A stretch of 64,000 nt of DNA from Terriglobia bacterium (GTDB taxonomy: Bacteria; Acidobacteriota; Terriglobia; JAJPHL01), in NCBI GenBank assembly GCA_021325275.1, contig JAJPHL010000066.1, positions 97,302-161,301 of the forward strand, in the 5' to 3' direction. The number at the start of each line of letters is the position of its first letter. Within the stretch, counting starts at the first letter, position 1. Position numbers and translations under genes: made by a program. Under the pieces are notes generated by a model, which saw nothing but the letters and a program-made list of their open reading frames with translations, had not been told where the DNA came from and ran no database searches. This document shows positions 44,894 through 53,246 of this stretch, one piece after another.

Positions 44894-44906
44894 GCTTATA
44901 ATCATA
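44894..44906. promoter_or_regulatory. Bidirectional -10 region between add and 44907 gene
   Basis: The 13-base gap reads GCTTATAATCATA. The plus strand has TATAAT (44897-44902). The minus strand has TATGAT (44906-44901). Each is within a few bases of its start codon, so both messages should be leaderless with -35 contacts inside the opposite gene. Confidence 0.4.
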
Positions 44907-45692
44907 ATGCGCTTCGCGATCGCCCTTCTGCTGGCGGCTGCATTCGCCGCCACCGCGCCGATCAAGTTGTTCCTCAAGGACGGCACGTACCAACTGGTGC
45001 GATCGTATGAACGCGCGGGCGATCGCGTAAAGTTCTACTCGATCGAGCGCGACAATTGGGAAGAAATCCCCGCCGATCTCGTCGACTTCAAAGCCACGGA
45101 AGAAAACGCCAAGCAAGCAAAGGAAGACGGGGCGGCGAAGGCCCGCGAGGTCGACGCGCAAACCAAAGCGGACGCGGCGCAGGATGAATTCGAAGGCCAC
45201 GAGGTCGCGCCGGGCGTGCACCTCGGCGAGGATTATGGCTTTTACGCCGTCGTCGCGAAGAAAGTCACGCTGATGCCGGTGTCGCGCGCGAGCACGGTGG
45301 AAGACAAGCGGCGCAAGGTGGCCAACGTGCTGCTGCCGGCGCCCGTTCTGAAAAATCGCCGGACCGTCACGCTCGACGGCGCTAAATCTGCCGTGCGATT
45401 CCCCAAGCAGCCCGATCACCTTTTTGTCGTGACCGATTCCAAGGCGTCGCGATTCATGCTGGTGCGCGTGAAAGTAAAGGGCGATCATCGCGAAGTGGAA
45501 GCAATCCTGCAGGGACTCGGCCAAAGGCCCGAGCACAATGGCGACGAAATCGAAATGACCGAGGTGATCGTCGCGCCCACGACAATTCGTCTCGTCCCCA
45601 AGACACTGCTCATCGCCGGCGAGTACGCGCTCGTCGAAATCATCGACGACAAGCTGAATCTCTACGTGGCTGATTTTGGAATCGGGACGTAG
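44907..45692 (+). CDS. Small exported protein of unknown function
   Basis: A 261-residue protein with a short signal (MRFAIALLLAAAFAATA). Residues 20-60 (IKLFLKDGTYQLVRSYERAG, VKFYSIERDNWEEIPADLVD) match a short motif often found at the start of acidobacterial exported proteins. A Lys/Glu/Ala-rich helix (about 65-95) and a beta-rich C-terminal domain follow. No catalytic motif is visible. An upstream ATG at 44892 would overlap the add start. Divergent from add; the M20 gene follows on the same strand with its own promoter. Confidence 0.65.
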   Translation: MRFAIALLLAAAFAATAPIKLFLKDGTYQLVRSYERAGDRVKFYSIERDNWEEIPADLVDFKATEENAKQAKEDGAAKAREVDAQTKADAAQDEFEGHEVAPGVHLGEDYGFYAVVAKKVTLMPVSRASTVEDKRRKVANVLLPAPVLKNRRTVTLDGAKSAVRFPKQPDHLFVVTDSKASRFMLVRVKVKGDHREVEAILQGLGQRPEHNGDEIEMTEVIVAPTTIRLVPKTLLIAGEYALVEIIDDKLNLYVADFGIGT

Positions 45693-45697
45693 CCGGC

Positions 45698-45706
45698 TGC
45701 TATACT
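45698..45706 (+). promoter_or_regulatory. Extended -10 (TGCTATACT) of the peptidase operon
   Basis: TGC plus TATACT, 12 bases before the ATG at 45719. There is no Shine-Dalgarno sequence between them, so the operon message probably begins almost at the start codon. Confidence 0.5.
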
Positions 45707-45718
45707 GCTTCTCGTCTC

Positions 45719-46981
45719 ATGCCTGATGACCTAGCCGGCCGCGTACTCGCGCAAGTCTCCGCGCTCTCCGCGGAAATGATCGAGTTCCTGCAAGCGATCA
45801 CGCGGGTTCCCACCGTTAATCCTCCCGGCGAACACTACGCCGATTTCGCGGAGGTCTGCGCGCCGTATTACTCGCGCCTTGGATATCAAGTTGAAAGGAT
45901 CGTCGCGGAAGATCATCCCGATCACTCGCCGCGCTATCCACGCGTGAATTTGCTCGCCCGGCGCGAAGGATCGGCCGGCGGACCTTGCGTTCACTTCAAT
46001 GGACACCTCGACGTTGTGCCCGCGGGCGAAGGATGGATGCGCAATCCCTTCGGCGGCGAGATCGCCGATGGAAAATTGTACGGACGCGGCACCGCCGACA
46101 TGAAAGCGGGGCTGGCGGCATCGTTGTATGCGATTGAAGCGATCCATCGCGCGGGGATCGCCTTGCCCGGAGCCGTGGAGCAAAGCGCGACCGTGGACGA
46201 AGAAAGCGGCGGATTCGCCGGCGTGGCGCACTTAGCCGAACGCGGATACTTGAACGCGTCGCGCCAGCAACACGTGGTCATCACCGAGCCGCACGGCGTG
46301 GACCGCGTGTGCTCGGGACATCGCGGCGTCTATTGGTTCGACGTGGTGATGCACGGCCACATCGCGCATGGGTCGATGCCATTCGCGGGAGTGAACGCCA
46401 TCGACCGCATGAACATCTTTTTGAATGCCGTCAATCAAAAGATTCGCCCCAAGCTCGATGCGCTGGTCACGAAGTTACCGGTGCATCCCGAAGCCGCGCG
46501 GCGCGCGACGCTGAACATCAACTCGATTGCGGCGGGCCAGCCGATCGATCAAAGGCAAACGCCGTGCGTACCCGATCGCTGCACCGCGGTTTTCGATCGC
46601 CGCTTTCTCCCGGAAGAAAGCCTCGCGGAGATTCAGCGCGAGTTCGCGGACTTACTGCGCGAGACCGGATTCCCACATGAGGTGAAAGAGCGCATGATCG
46701 TGATGCCGACGTTCACGCCCATCGATTCGCCGGTTTCCTCGGCCACCGCCGCTTCCATCGCGGCCGTTTGCGGACGGCCCGCCGGATACACCGCGAGTCC
46801 CGGAACGTATGACCAAAAACACTTCGTGCGAATCGCCAAAGTGAACGATTGCATTTCCTACGGGCCGGGCATAATAGATGTAGCGCATCAACCGGACGAA
46901 TACGTTTCGCTCGACGATCTGGAAACGTCGGCGAAGGTGATGGCGCTGACGACGCTGCGGCTGATGGGTTTGCACAAATGA
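45719..46981 (+). CDS. M20-family metallopeptidase (ArgE/DapE-like)
   Basis: A 420-residue dinuclear zinc amidohydrolase. Metal and catalytic motifs: FNGHLDVVPAGEGW, GRGTADMKAG, TVDEESGGF (general base and ligand Glu), VITEPHG and YDQKHF. A dimerisation insert follows the Glu motif. Homologues hydrolyse N-acyl amino acids or dipeptides. No signal peptide, so cytoplasmic. Its stop overlaps the start of the S58 peptidase gene (ATGA). The gene order peptidase, aminopeptidase, symporter, dehydrogenase suggests uptake and breakdown of a modified peptide or amide. Confidence 0.88.
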   Translation: MPDDLAGRVLAQVSALSAEMIEFLQAITRVPTVNPPGEHYADFAEVCAPYYSRLGYQVERIVAEDHPDHSPRYPRVNLLARREGSAGGPCVHFNGHLDVVPAGEGWMRNPFGGEIADGKLYGRGTADMKAGLAASLYAIEAIHRAGIALPGAVEQSATVDEESGGFAGVAHLAERGYLNASRQQHVVITEPHGVDRVCSGHRGVYWFDVVMHGHIAHGSMPFAGVNAIDRMNIFLNAVNQKIRPKLDALVTKLPVHPEAARRATLNINSIAAGQPIDQRQTPCVPDRCTAVFDRRFLPEESLAEIQREFADLLRETGFPHEVKERMIVMPTFTPIDSPVSSATAASIAAVCGRPAGYTASPGTYDQKHFVRIAKVNDCISYGPGIIDVAHQPDEYVSLDDLETSAKVMALTTLRLMGLHK

Positions 46982-48081
46982 AACGTCGGGATTTCTTCGG
47001 GCTTCCGGCCATCGCTCTCGCAGGGATGAGCGCCTACGCTCGCGATTTCGCGGCCGAGGCCGAAACCGGTCCCACCGGCGCAATCACCGATGTGGCGGGA
47101 ATCAAAGTCGGGCACTCCACGCGCACCGATCGTCCTACCGGTTGCACGGTATTGATCGCCGAGGACGGCGCGACGGGCGCGGTGGATCAACGCGGCGGCG
47201 CGCCGGGCACCCGTGAAACGGATCTTCTCAATCCCGTCAATTCCGTCCAGAAAATCAACGCCATCCTGCTTTCCGGCGGCAGCGCGTACGGACTGGCAGC
47301 GGCCGACGGCGTCATGCGGTATTTGGAAGAGAAAAACCTCGGCTACTATATCGGTCCGGGCAAAAACGGCGCGAAACACGTCGTGCCAATCGTGCCCGCG
47401 GCGATCATGATCGATCTCGGCTACGGAGGCGATTGGAACATTCGGCCGACGGCCGAGAACGGCTATCAAGCGTGCGTGGCCGCGTCCAATAAGCCGCCGC
47501 AACAAGGCAGTGCCGGCGCGGGCGCGGGCGCCACCGTCGGAAAACTGCTGGGAATGGCGCACATGATGAAAGGGGGATTCGGCACGGCGTCCGTGCAGTT
47601 TCCCAACGGCGTGGTTATCGGAGCGATGGCTGTCACCAATGGCGCGGGCGACGTTTGGGATCACATTCGCGGCAAATTGATCGCCGGCGCGCGCACCGAA
47701 GACGGCCACCATCTCGCCGACGTGATGCAGTTGATGCGCAGCGGAAAATTTGCCATGCCGCGGCTATCGGCCATTCAAAACACCACGCTCGGCGCGATCG
47801 CCGTGAACGTGGACCTCAACAAAGCGCAATTGACCAAAGTGACGCAGATGTCCACCGACGGCTACGCACTGGCGATCCGTCCCGTGCACACGCCGTTCGA
47901 CGGCGACACGATTTTCGGCGCCGCCACCGGCAAGCTGAAAGTCCCCGCCGCCGAAATCGACCGCACCATCGCCATCGTGGGCGCGCTGGCCGCCGACGTC
48001 ATGGCGCGCGCGATCGTCTCGGCGGTAACGCACGCGAAAGGGAGTCCACAGGCTCCGTCCGCATCCGAGTTGGGTGCATAG
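46978..48081 (+). CDS. S58 (P1) family aminopeptidase, DmpA-like
   Basis: A 367-residue protein. MKRRDFFGLPAIALAGMSAYA looks like a Tat-type signal. The body fits the DmpA/BapA family: AGIKVGHSTRTDRPTGCTVL, RGGAPGTRETDLL, LLSGGSAYGLAAADGVM, GATVGKLLGMAHMMKGG, and the autocleavage region SAIQNTTLGAIAVN, where NTT would supply the new N-terminal nucleophile (Thr rather than the Ser of DmpA). Relatives remove D-amino acids, beta-amino acids or amides from peptide N-termini. Coupled to the upstream M20 gene by ATGA. Confidence 0.85.
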   Translation: MKRRDFFGLPAIALAGMSAYARDFAAEAETGPTGAITDVAGIKVGHSTRTDRPTGCTVLIAEDGATGAVDQRGGAPGTRETDLLNPVNSVQKINAILLSGGSAYGLAAADGVMRYLEEKNLGYYIGPGKNGAKHVVPIVPAAIMIDLGYGGDWNIRPTAENGYQACVAASNKPPQQGSAGAGAGATVGKLLGMAHMMKGGFGTASVQFPNGVVIGAMAVTNGAGDVWDHIRGKLIAGARTEDGHHLADVMQLMRSGKFAMPRLSAIQNTTLGAIAVNVDLNKAQLTKVTQMSTDGYALAIRPVHTPFDGDTIFGAATGKLKVPAAEIDRTIAIVGALAADVMARAIVSAVTHAKGSPQAPSASELGA

Positions 48082-48092
48082 ATCTAAAAACA

Positions 48093-48179
48093 ATCCACAG
48101 ATTACACAGATTGCACAGATTAAAAACGACACCCGAGAAGCCGAGTTCTTAATCTGTGCAATCTGTGTAATCTGTGGAT
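48093..48179. repeat. Long palindromic element with 31-bp perfect arms
   Basis: Left arm 48093-48123 and right arm 48149-48179 are perfect reverse complements around a 25-base loop. Each arm is built of three tandem units CACAGATTR (9 bp). The 13-base sequence AATCTGTGGATAG at the outer end (48169-48181) is repeated at 48188-48200, inside the 5' coding end of the next gene. It is probably a dispersed palindromic element; transcribed, it would form a very strong hairpin between the two halves of the operon. Confidence 0.85.
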
Positions 48180-48183
48180 AGAT

Positions 48184-49599
48184 TTGGAATCTGTGGATAG
48201 TTTTTCCTATCTCGGGACACTCCTGGCGTACGCCGTCGCGCTCGTCGCGCTGGGCTTGTATCTCTCACAGCGCGTTCGCGTCGCCCAGGATTTTTTCGTC
48301 GCCGGGCGCGCCCTTTCTCCAGGACTCATCTTCGCGACGTTTCTCGCCGCCAACATCGGCGCGGGATCAACCGTCGGGGCGACGGGCCGCGGATACACGC
48401 AAGGACTTTCCGCCATCTGGTGGGTCGGATCGGCGGGACTCGGGTCGCTTGTGCTGGCGTTTTTCATCGGGCCGCGCATCTATCGCCTAGCCGCCGCGCA
48501 CAATCTTCTGACCGTCGGCGATTTTCTGGAAATGCGCTATAGCCGCGCCGTGCGATTGTTTCTCGGCGCATCGCTGTGGCTCGGCGGGCTATTCATTCTC
48601 GCCGGACAACTGATCGCCATCGCGTGGATTCTCGACGCCGCGGCGGGAGTCCCGAAGGTGTGGGGATGCGCGCTCGGCGGCGCGGTCGTGGTGATTTATT
48701 TTTCCGCCGGCGGATTGCGTACGGCGGTTTGGCTGCACGTTGTACAGATCGCCGTGAAGATGACGGGATTCTTCATCGCCGTACCGTGGGCGCTGCACGC
48801 CATCGGCGGATGGGAGAAGTTACACGTGGCCGCCGCGCCGGCACGATATTTTTCGCCGGTTGGCATTGGAGTGCCGGGTATCCTCGGGTATCTTGTCGTC
48901 TTCATGCCGAATTTCTTCGTCTCGCCGGGGTTGATCCAAAAACTTTACGGCGCGCGCGACGAATCGGCGGTACGCCGAGGGATCGGATGGCAAGCGATTG
49001 TGCTTCTTCTCTATGCCGTGCTGCCGGCGCTGTTGGGAATGATCGCGCACGCGGCATTTCCGAATCTTGCGAATCCGGAGCTGGCGTTGCCGACAGCGTT
49101 GCGCCAGTTGCTCCCGTGGCAATTGGGCGCGTTGTTGCTGGCCGCGGTATTTTCCGCGGAACTAAGCGCCGGCGACGCCGTGTTGTTCATGCTTTCGACG
49201 TCACTTGGAAAAGACTTCTACGTGACGGTCGTGAATCCCGCTGCCGACGAACGGCAATTGCTGCGCGTGACGCGAGCGACTTCGATCGTAGCCGGCGCGC
49301 TGGGCACGGCGCTCGCGATGACGCTGCCCACGGTGGTCGACGCGCTCACGGCGTTCTACGGATTGCTGACCGTGGTGCTGATGGTGCCGCTCGTCGCTGG
49401 ACTGTACTTGAAATCTCCCACGGCGGCGGCCGCTCTCGTTACGATGATCGTGTCGGTGGCTGCGGCGCTCGCGGCGCAGGTGCTGACGAACGGAAAAGGC
49501 GTCGGCGTTTTCAATCCCGTGGCGCTGGGGATTGGCGCGGGCGCGGCGACGATGGCCGTGATGATCGCGTTGAAAGGACCCTCGCATGTTTCGTCTTGA
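48184..49599 (+). CDS. Sodium:solute symporter (SSS family)
   Basis: About 468-471 residues, thirteen likely helices. SSS landmarks: RVAQDFFVAGRALSPGLIFA, AANIGAGSTVGATGRGYTQG, DFLEMRYSRAVRLFLG and the sodium-site region LAAVFSAELSAGDAVLFM. The start is TTG at 48184 or GTG at 48193, with no Shine-Dalgarno sequence. The first codons derive from the end of the palindromic element, so the original start may have been altered by insertion. It overlaps the SDR gene by 14 bases. The substrate is probably a carboxylate, amino acid or peptide product of the flanking enzymes. Confidence 0.87.
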   Translation: MESVDSFSYLGTLLAYAVALVALGLYLSQRVRVAQDFFVAGRALSPGLIFATFLAANIGAGSTVGATGRGYTQGLSAIWWVGSAGLGSLVLAFFIGPRIYRLAAAHNLLTVGDFLEMRYSRAVRLFLGASLWLGGLFILAGQLIAIAWILDAAAGVPKVWGCALGGAVVVIYFSAGGLRTAVWLHVVQIAVKMTGFFIAVPWALHAIGGWEKLHVAAAPARYFSPVGIGVPGILGYLVVFMPNFFVSPGLIQKLYGARDESAVRRGIGWQAIVLLLYAVLPALLGMIAHAAFPNLANPELALPTALRQLLPWQLGALLLAAVFSAELSAGDAVLFMLSTSLGKDFYVTVVNPAADERQLLRVTRATSIVAGALGTALAMTLPTVVDALTAFYGLLTVVLMVPLVAGLYLKSPTAAAALVTMIVSVAAALAAQVLTNGKGVGVFNPVALGIGAGAATMAVMIALKGPSHVSS

Positions 49600-50353
49600 T
49601 GGAAAAATTGCCGTCGTCGTGGGCGCCGGGTCGGGCATCGGGCGCGCCAGCGCCATCGCACTGGCTGGCCAAGGCGCTACAGTCGTCTGCGCCGACTTGC
49701 GTGAAAATGCCGCGCGGGAAACAGCGTCCTTGGCGGGATCCGGCGCGGAAGCCGCCGCACTCGACATTGCCGACGGCGGTGCGGTGCACGCGTTGGTTCG
49801 CGATGTCGCGTCGCGCTTCGGCGGATTGCACATCGCCGTTTCCACGCCGGGGATCAACGTACGCAAGACGATTCTCAATTATTCGAGCGAAGAGTTCGAT
49901 CGCGTGATCAACGTGAATCTCAAGGGCACATTTCACGTGCTGCGCGAAGCGGGTGCGATCATGTCCGAAGCGGGCGGTGGCAGCATCATAGCGTTCTCGT
50001 CGATTCGTTCGCAAACCGTCGAGCCGGGCCAAGGCATCTACGCCGCGACGAAGGCCGGCATCGTGCAAATGGTGCGCGCGCTGGCGGCGGAGCTGGGTCC
50101 GCGCAACGTGCGCGTGAACGCGATCGCGCCGGGAGTGGTAGAAACGCCGCTTACGCAACCGATCAAGCAGTCGCCGGAGTGGTACAACGCGTACGCAGCG
50201 AAATCGGTGCTGGGACGATGGGCGCGCGCCGAGGAGATGGCCGGCCCCGTGGTGTTTCTCGCATCCGACGCCGCGAGTTACGTCACCGGGTCGCTCTTGT
50301 TCGCCGACGGTGGCTGGACCGCCGCGGATGGCCGGTTCACGCCGCCGCTTTAA
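49586..50353 (+). CDS. SDR-family NAD(P)-dependent dehydrogenase
   Basis: A 255-residue classical short-chain dehydrogenase. Cofactor motif VVGAGSGIGRAS (Gly-rich, about 11-22), acidic CADLREN after beta-2 indicating NAD preference, NVNLKGTF, catalytic Ser in IAFSSIRSQ, Tyr/Lys in YAATKAG, and the C-terminal RVNAIAPGVVETP. AAAGGA seven bases before the ATG at 49586, within the symporter's last codons, shows coupling. It may oxidise a hydroxy-acid or amino-alcohol made by the operon's hydrolases. Confidence 0.9.
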   Translation: MFRLDGKIAVVVGAGSGIGRASAIALAGQGATVVCADLRENAARETASLAGSGAEAAALDIADGGAVHALVRDVASRFGGLHIAVSTPGINVRKTILNYSSEEFDRVINVNLKGTFHVLREAGAIMSEAGGGSIIAFSSIRSQTVEPGQGIYAATKAGIVQMVRALAAELGPRNVRVNAIAPGVVETPLTQPIKQSPEWYNAYAAKSVLGRWARAEEMAGPVVFLASDAASYVTGSLLFADGGWTAADGRFTPPL

Positions 50354-50384
50354 AAACCAGGTGCCACAGGCGAGGACGCGTGTC

Positions 50385-51776
50385 TTACTTCACGGCAATT
50401 TCCACCACATTCGACAGCAAGTTGTACGGCGTGCGGATCTGCACGCGCAAGTGATTCGTCGCGGGAAGGGACGCCGGAATCTGCACGTTCACTTGATTCA
50501 ATCCGGCGAATCCTGGTGCGGCGCCCGCGTAGGAAGCGGCAACTTCCACGTTGCCCATGATCCCGCTGCCGGAAAAAACCACGGTAGGCGGCGGAAGGCT
50601 CGCCGCGCCAAGGCCGGTTCCATAGATTTCCACGTAGCTTCCGCGCGCCGCCGGAGAGCCCGCGCCGGCGAGCGTACTGGTTCCCGCCAACAGAATCGCG
50701 CCGTAGCCGGCCCCCGACTGGTCGGCGGTGAAAATCGAGGGTGCCGTGGTGGTGTATTTTGCACTGATCACATTGCTTGGCTGGCCGTCGCGTGTCACCG
50801 TGACGATCCAGCGTGCAGCCGATGGCGGCGCGTTCGGTAGAACGAAATTCACTTGGCTTCCCGAAACGTAAAGCAACGGCGCCGCCGTGCCGTTCACCAG
50901 CACTTGCGTGGTCGCGAGTTGTGTGGGCAGCGGAACAGCCGTAGCCGAGGCCGTCGAGTCTGCGAGACCCGTTCCAAAGATCGTGGCAAGCGATCCCGGC
51001 GCCAGATAGCAATTCGTGCGTCCGCAATAGTTCGCCGCGTCGACCACGCCGCCGAAATTGATGGCCGGCGCGCCGCTCACTGCCGCGGGCGGCGGCGCGG
51101 GCGGTGGCGAGGACGGCGTCGTCGCCGCGCCGCTAACAACATTCACAGGAACCGATCCCACATTCTTGCCGCCGAGCGTGAAGAGCACCGTCCCGGAATA
51201 GCTTCCGGCGGGCAGCGGCGCGATATTCGCGCGGATATACACACCGTTGTCTGCGACCAATTGCGTGGTAAGCCAATTTCCACCGTTCGAGGTGGACGCG
51301 CCCCACGCTGGAATGTTTCCCGTGGGCACCGACGACAGCGGCAGGTAAATGTCGCGATACGCCGCCGTGTTCGCGGGAACAGAAATGGAAATCGCCGCGG
51401 GAATCGCCACAACGGTGCTGGTCACGTAGAGCGTCACCGAAATCGTGCGCGGCGAATCCGCCGCCAGGGGATCGTTCAGCGTGAACGCGGCATTGTACAT
51501 GCCCGTTGCGAGCGCGTTACTTGAAATCGCGATCGTCCCGCTATTGCCACTGATCGAAACGGTGAGCCACGAATACGCAAAGGGCACCGACGCCGTGGGA
51601 TTCAGCGTACCGTCACCGCGATTGAAGATGCGAAACGTTTGCGGCGGTGGACTTGCTCCGGGCTTGGTGCCAAACGTAAACTGCGCCGACGACACATCCA
51701 GTACGGGCATGGCATCCGTGGCCGCCGCCAAGAAGACCACGGCAAGCAGCACGCGAGTTGGCGAAAGAATCTTCAC
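50385..51776 (-). CDS. Secreted TIGR03437-domain protein with BACON-like front
   Basis: A 463-residue exported protein. It starts at GTG 51776, which overlaps the stop of the upstream gene (GTGA). Signal to about residue 22. An Ig/BACON-like domain (about 30-125: PFAYSWLTVSISGNSGTIAI, LATGMYNAAFTLNDP), a second similar domain (about 140-235), and a Pro/Ala linker precede the TIGR03437-type domain (about 245-463: VVDAANYCGRTNCYLAPGSL, IFGTGLADS, QVNFVLPNAPPS, VEIYGTGLG, GFAGLNQVNVQIP). Coupled translation implies it works with the GH-like protein, perhaps as a binding or anchoring partner. Confidence 0.75.
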   Translation of the reverse strand: MKILSPTRVLLAVVFLAAATDAMPVLDVSSAQFTFGTKPGASPPPQTFRIFNRGDGTLNPTASVPFAYSWLTVSISGNSGTIAISSNALATGMYNAAFTLNDPLAADSPRTISVTLYVTSTVVAIPAAISISVPANTAAYRDIYLPLSSVPTGNIPAWGASTSNGGNWLTTQLVADNGVYIRANIAPLPAGSYSGTVLFTLGGKNVGSVPVNVVSGAATTPSSPPPAPPPAAVSGAPAINFGGVVDAANYCGRTNCYLAPGSLATIFGTGLADSTASATAVPLPTQLATTQVLVNGTAAPLLYVSGSQVNFVLPNAPPSAARWIVTVTRDGQPSNVISAKYTTTAPSIFTADQSGAGYGAILLAGTSTLAGAGSPAARGSYVEIYGTGLGAASLPPPTVVFSGSGIMGNVEVAASYAGAAPGFAGLNQVNVQIPASLPATNHLRVQIRTPYNLLSNVVEIAVK

Positions 51777-53158
51777 GGATAGATGTAACTCGCGATGTTT
51801 TGCGGGTCCCACGGATCGACGTTCAATCCAAAGAACCATGGCATGAGAATCGTTTGGTTGTATCCGTTCACCCATGACGCGATGTGCGATTGCTGAAAGC
51901 CTTGCGTCACCGTCGAAAGTCCTTGCCACGTGATCACCGCATCGGAATTCACCTCGCCGAGCTTCACCAGCGGCGGCGTGGAGAAGACTTGCGGCGAAAC
52001 AGGCTGCGTGGCGCACTTCGTGGCGGCGGTTTGGGGGTTTCCGCTATGAAACGCGTACAAATCGTCGAAGACCTGCTGCGCCTGCGCCGGCGTTTCCTCG
52101 GGATTGCCGTTCAAATCGAGTCCTACGTAGCGATGCATGTCGATGAACCACGGAAACACAAGTTTTCGCGACGCCACGTAGTTGTAGTAGCTCTGAACGT
52201 CAGTCGTGGCCCACGGGCCATCGCCCCATCCGTTGTACGATCCCACGTTGCACTCGCCGCCCGTTTCCGCGCGCAGAATAAGACCCGGGAAAATCCGGCC
52301 GGCGATTTGTGGAAACGCGGCTTGCAGTTTCGGCAGCGTGGCGTCCATCAATTCCGCGGCGTATTGTCCATGAGCTTCATTGCCCCAGTTCCCGGGTGGC
52401 ACGACGCGCGATTGAATTTGCCCCGGCGTCATATCGAGCGCGACGAAGTGATTTTCGATCGTCGGGTCGAAAAACTGCTCCTCTTGATATGGCTCGATCT
52501 GCGTGATCGTCGCGCCGGAGTCAACGAGCGATTGCGCCGCTTTCATCCAGATATCGGCGAGCGCCGGCAGGCCGACGAAAACGCCGGCGCCCGAGGGCGC
52601 GGTCCAGAAGCCGTAATTCTCGTCCCACTGCAGCACGAGATCCACTTCGAGTCCCGCGGCGGCCACGTCTTGAAAAAACATTTTCAGATTCGTGTAGACC
52701 CACGGCTGCAATCCCGGCGTCGACGCCGTTCCGAAACTTTGTCCCGTGAGATAGGGCGAGCCTCGTGTGAGAAGGTAGGGCTTTCCACTAAGAGCCGCGT
52801 CGGTGTATCCGCAACTTGGACACGAAACGTCCGATCCCGGCGAAAAGAAAATGCGGAGGATCGAAAACCCTTGCGCGTGCAGCGGCGGCAGGGCTTGATC
52901 GCGCACCCAATTCGCAAACGGCGTGCGTTGACCTTGCGAATCGGTGTAGGCGAATGCCGGAATGCCTGAGTAATCGACGTAGGGAGAACAGGTGGCGTCG
53001 TTCGCAGGACAGGTGTACTCAAATCCCCGGCTGACGTTCACGCCGAGTTTGGGTTGCACAGGAAGTTGAGCGGTGGGTTGCGCCGCAGTTTCCACAACGC
53101 CGGCCACCGTAAAGACAGCGGCGCACGCGAAGGCCCATGCCAACGAGCCGTTCTTCAT
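51773..53158 (-). CDS. Secreted protein, possibly a distant clan-A glycoside hydrolase
   Basis: A 461-residue exported protein (ATG at 53158; signal ending near VVETAAQ). The body is consistent with an alpha/beta barrel: LGVNVSRGFEY, FSILRIFFSPGSD, LEVDLVLQWDENYGFW, TQIEPYQEEQFFDP and LVKLGEVNSDAVITWQG. Glu in IEP after a central strand and Glu in LGEVNS near the end are placed like the acid/base and nucleophile of clan GH-A. I cannot name a family. Five or six cysteines could pair. Its stop overlaps the TIGR03437 gene start. Confidence 0.55.
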   Translation of the reverse strand: MKNGSLAWAFACAAVFTVAGVVETAAQPTAQLPVQPKLGVNVSRGFEYTCPANDATCSPYVDYSGIPAFAYTDSQGQRTPFANWVRDQALPPLHAQGFSILRIFFSPGSDVSCPSCGYTDAALSGKPYLLTRGSPYLTGQSFGTASTPGLQPWVYTNLKMFFQDVAAAGLEVDLVLQWDENYGFWTAPSGAGVFVGLPALADIWMKAAQSLVDSGATITQIEPYQEEQFFDPTIENHFVALDMTPGQIQSRVVPPGNWGNEAHGQYAAELMDATLPKLQAAFPQIAGRIFPGLILRAETGGECNVGSYNGWGDGPWATTDVQSYYNYVASRKLVFPWFIDMHRYVGLDLNGNPEETPAQAQQVFDDLYAFHSGNPQTAATKCATQPVSPQVFSTPPLVKLGEVNSDAVITWQGLSTVTQGFQQSHIASWVNGYNQTILMPWFFGLNVDPWDPQNIASYIYP

Positions 53159-53246
53159 ACTTGGTTCAATGCTATCGCGAATTCGTGATAAGACAATGCA
53201 TGAACCGGTTGGGGACCGTTTCACTTCAGCCTAAAGGGGGATCGCC

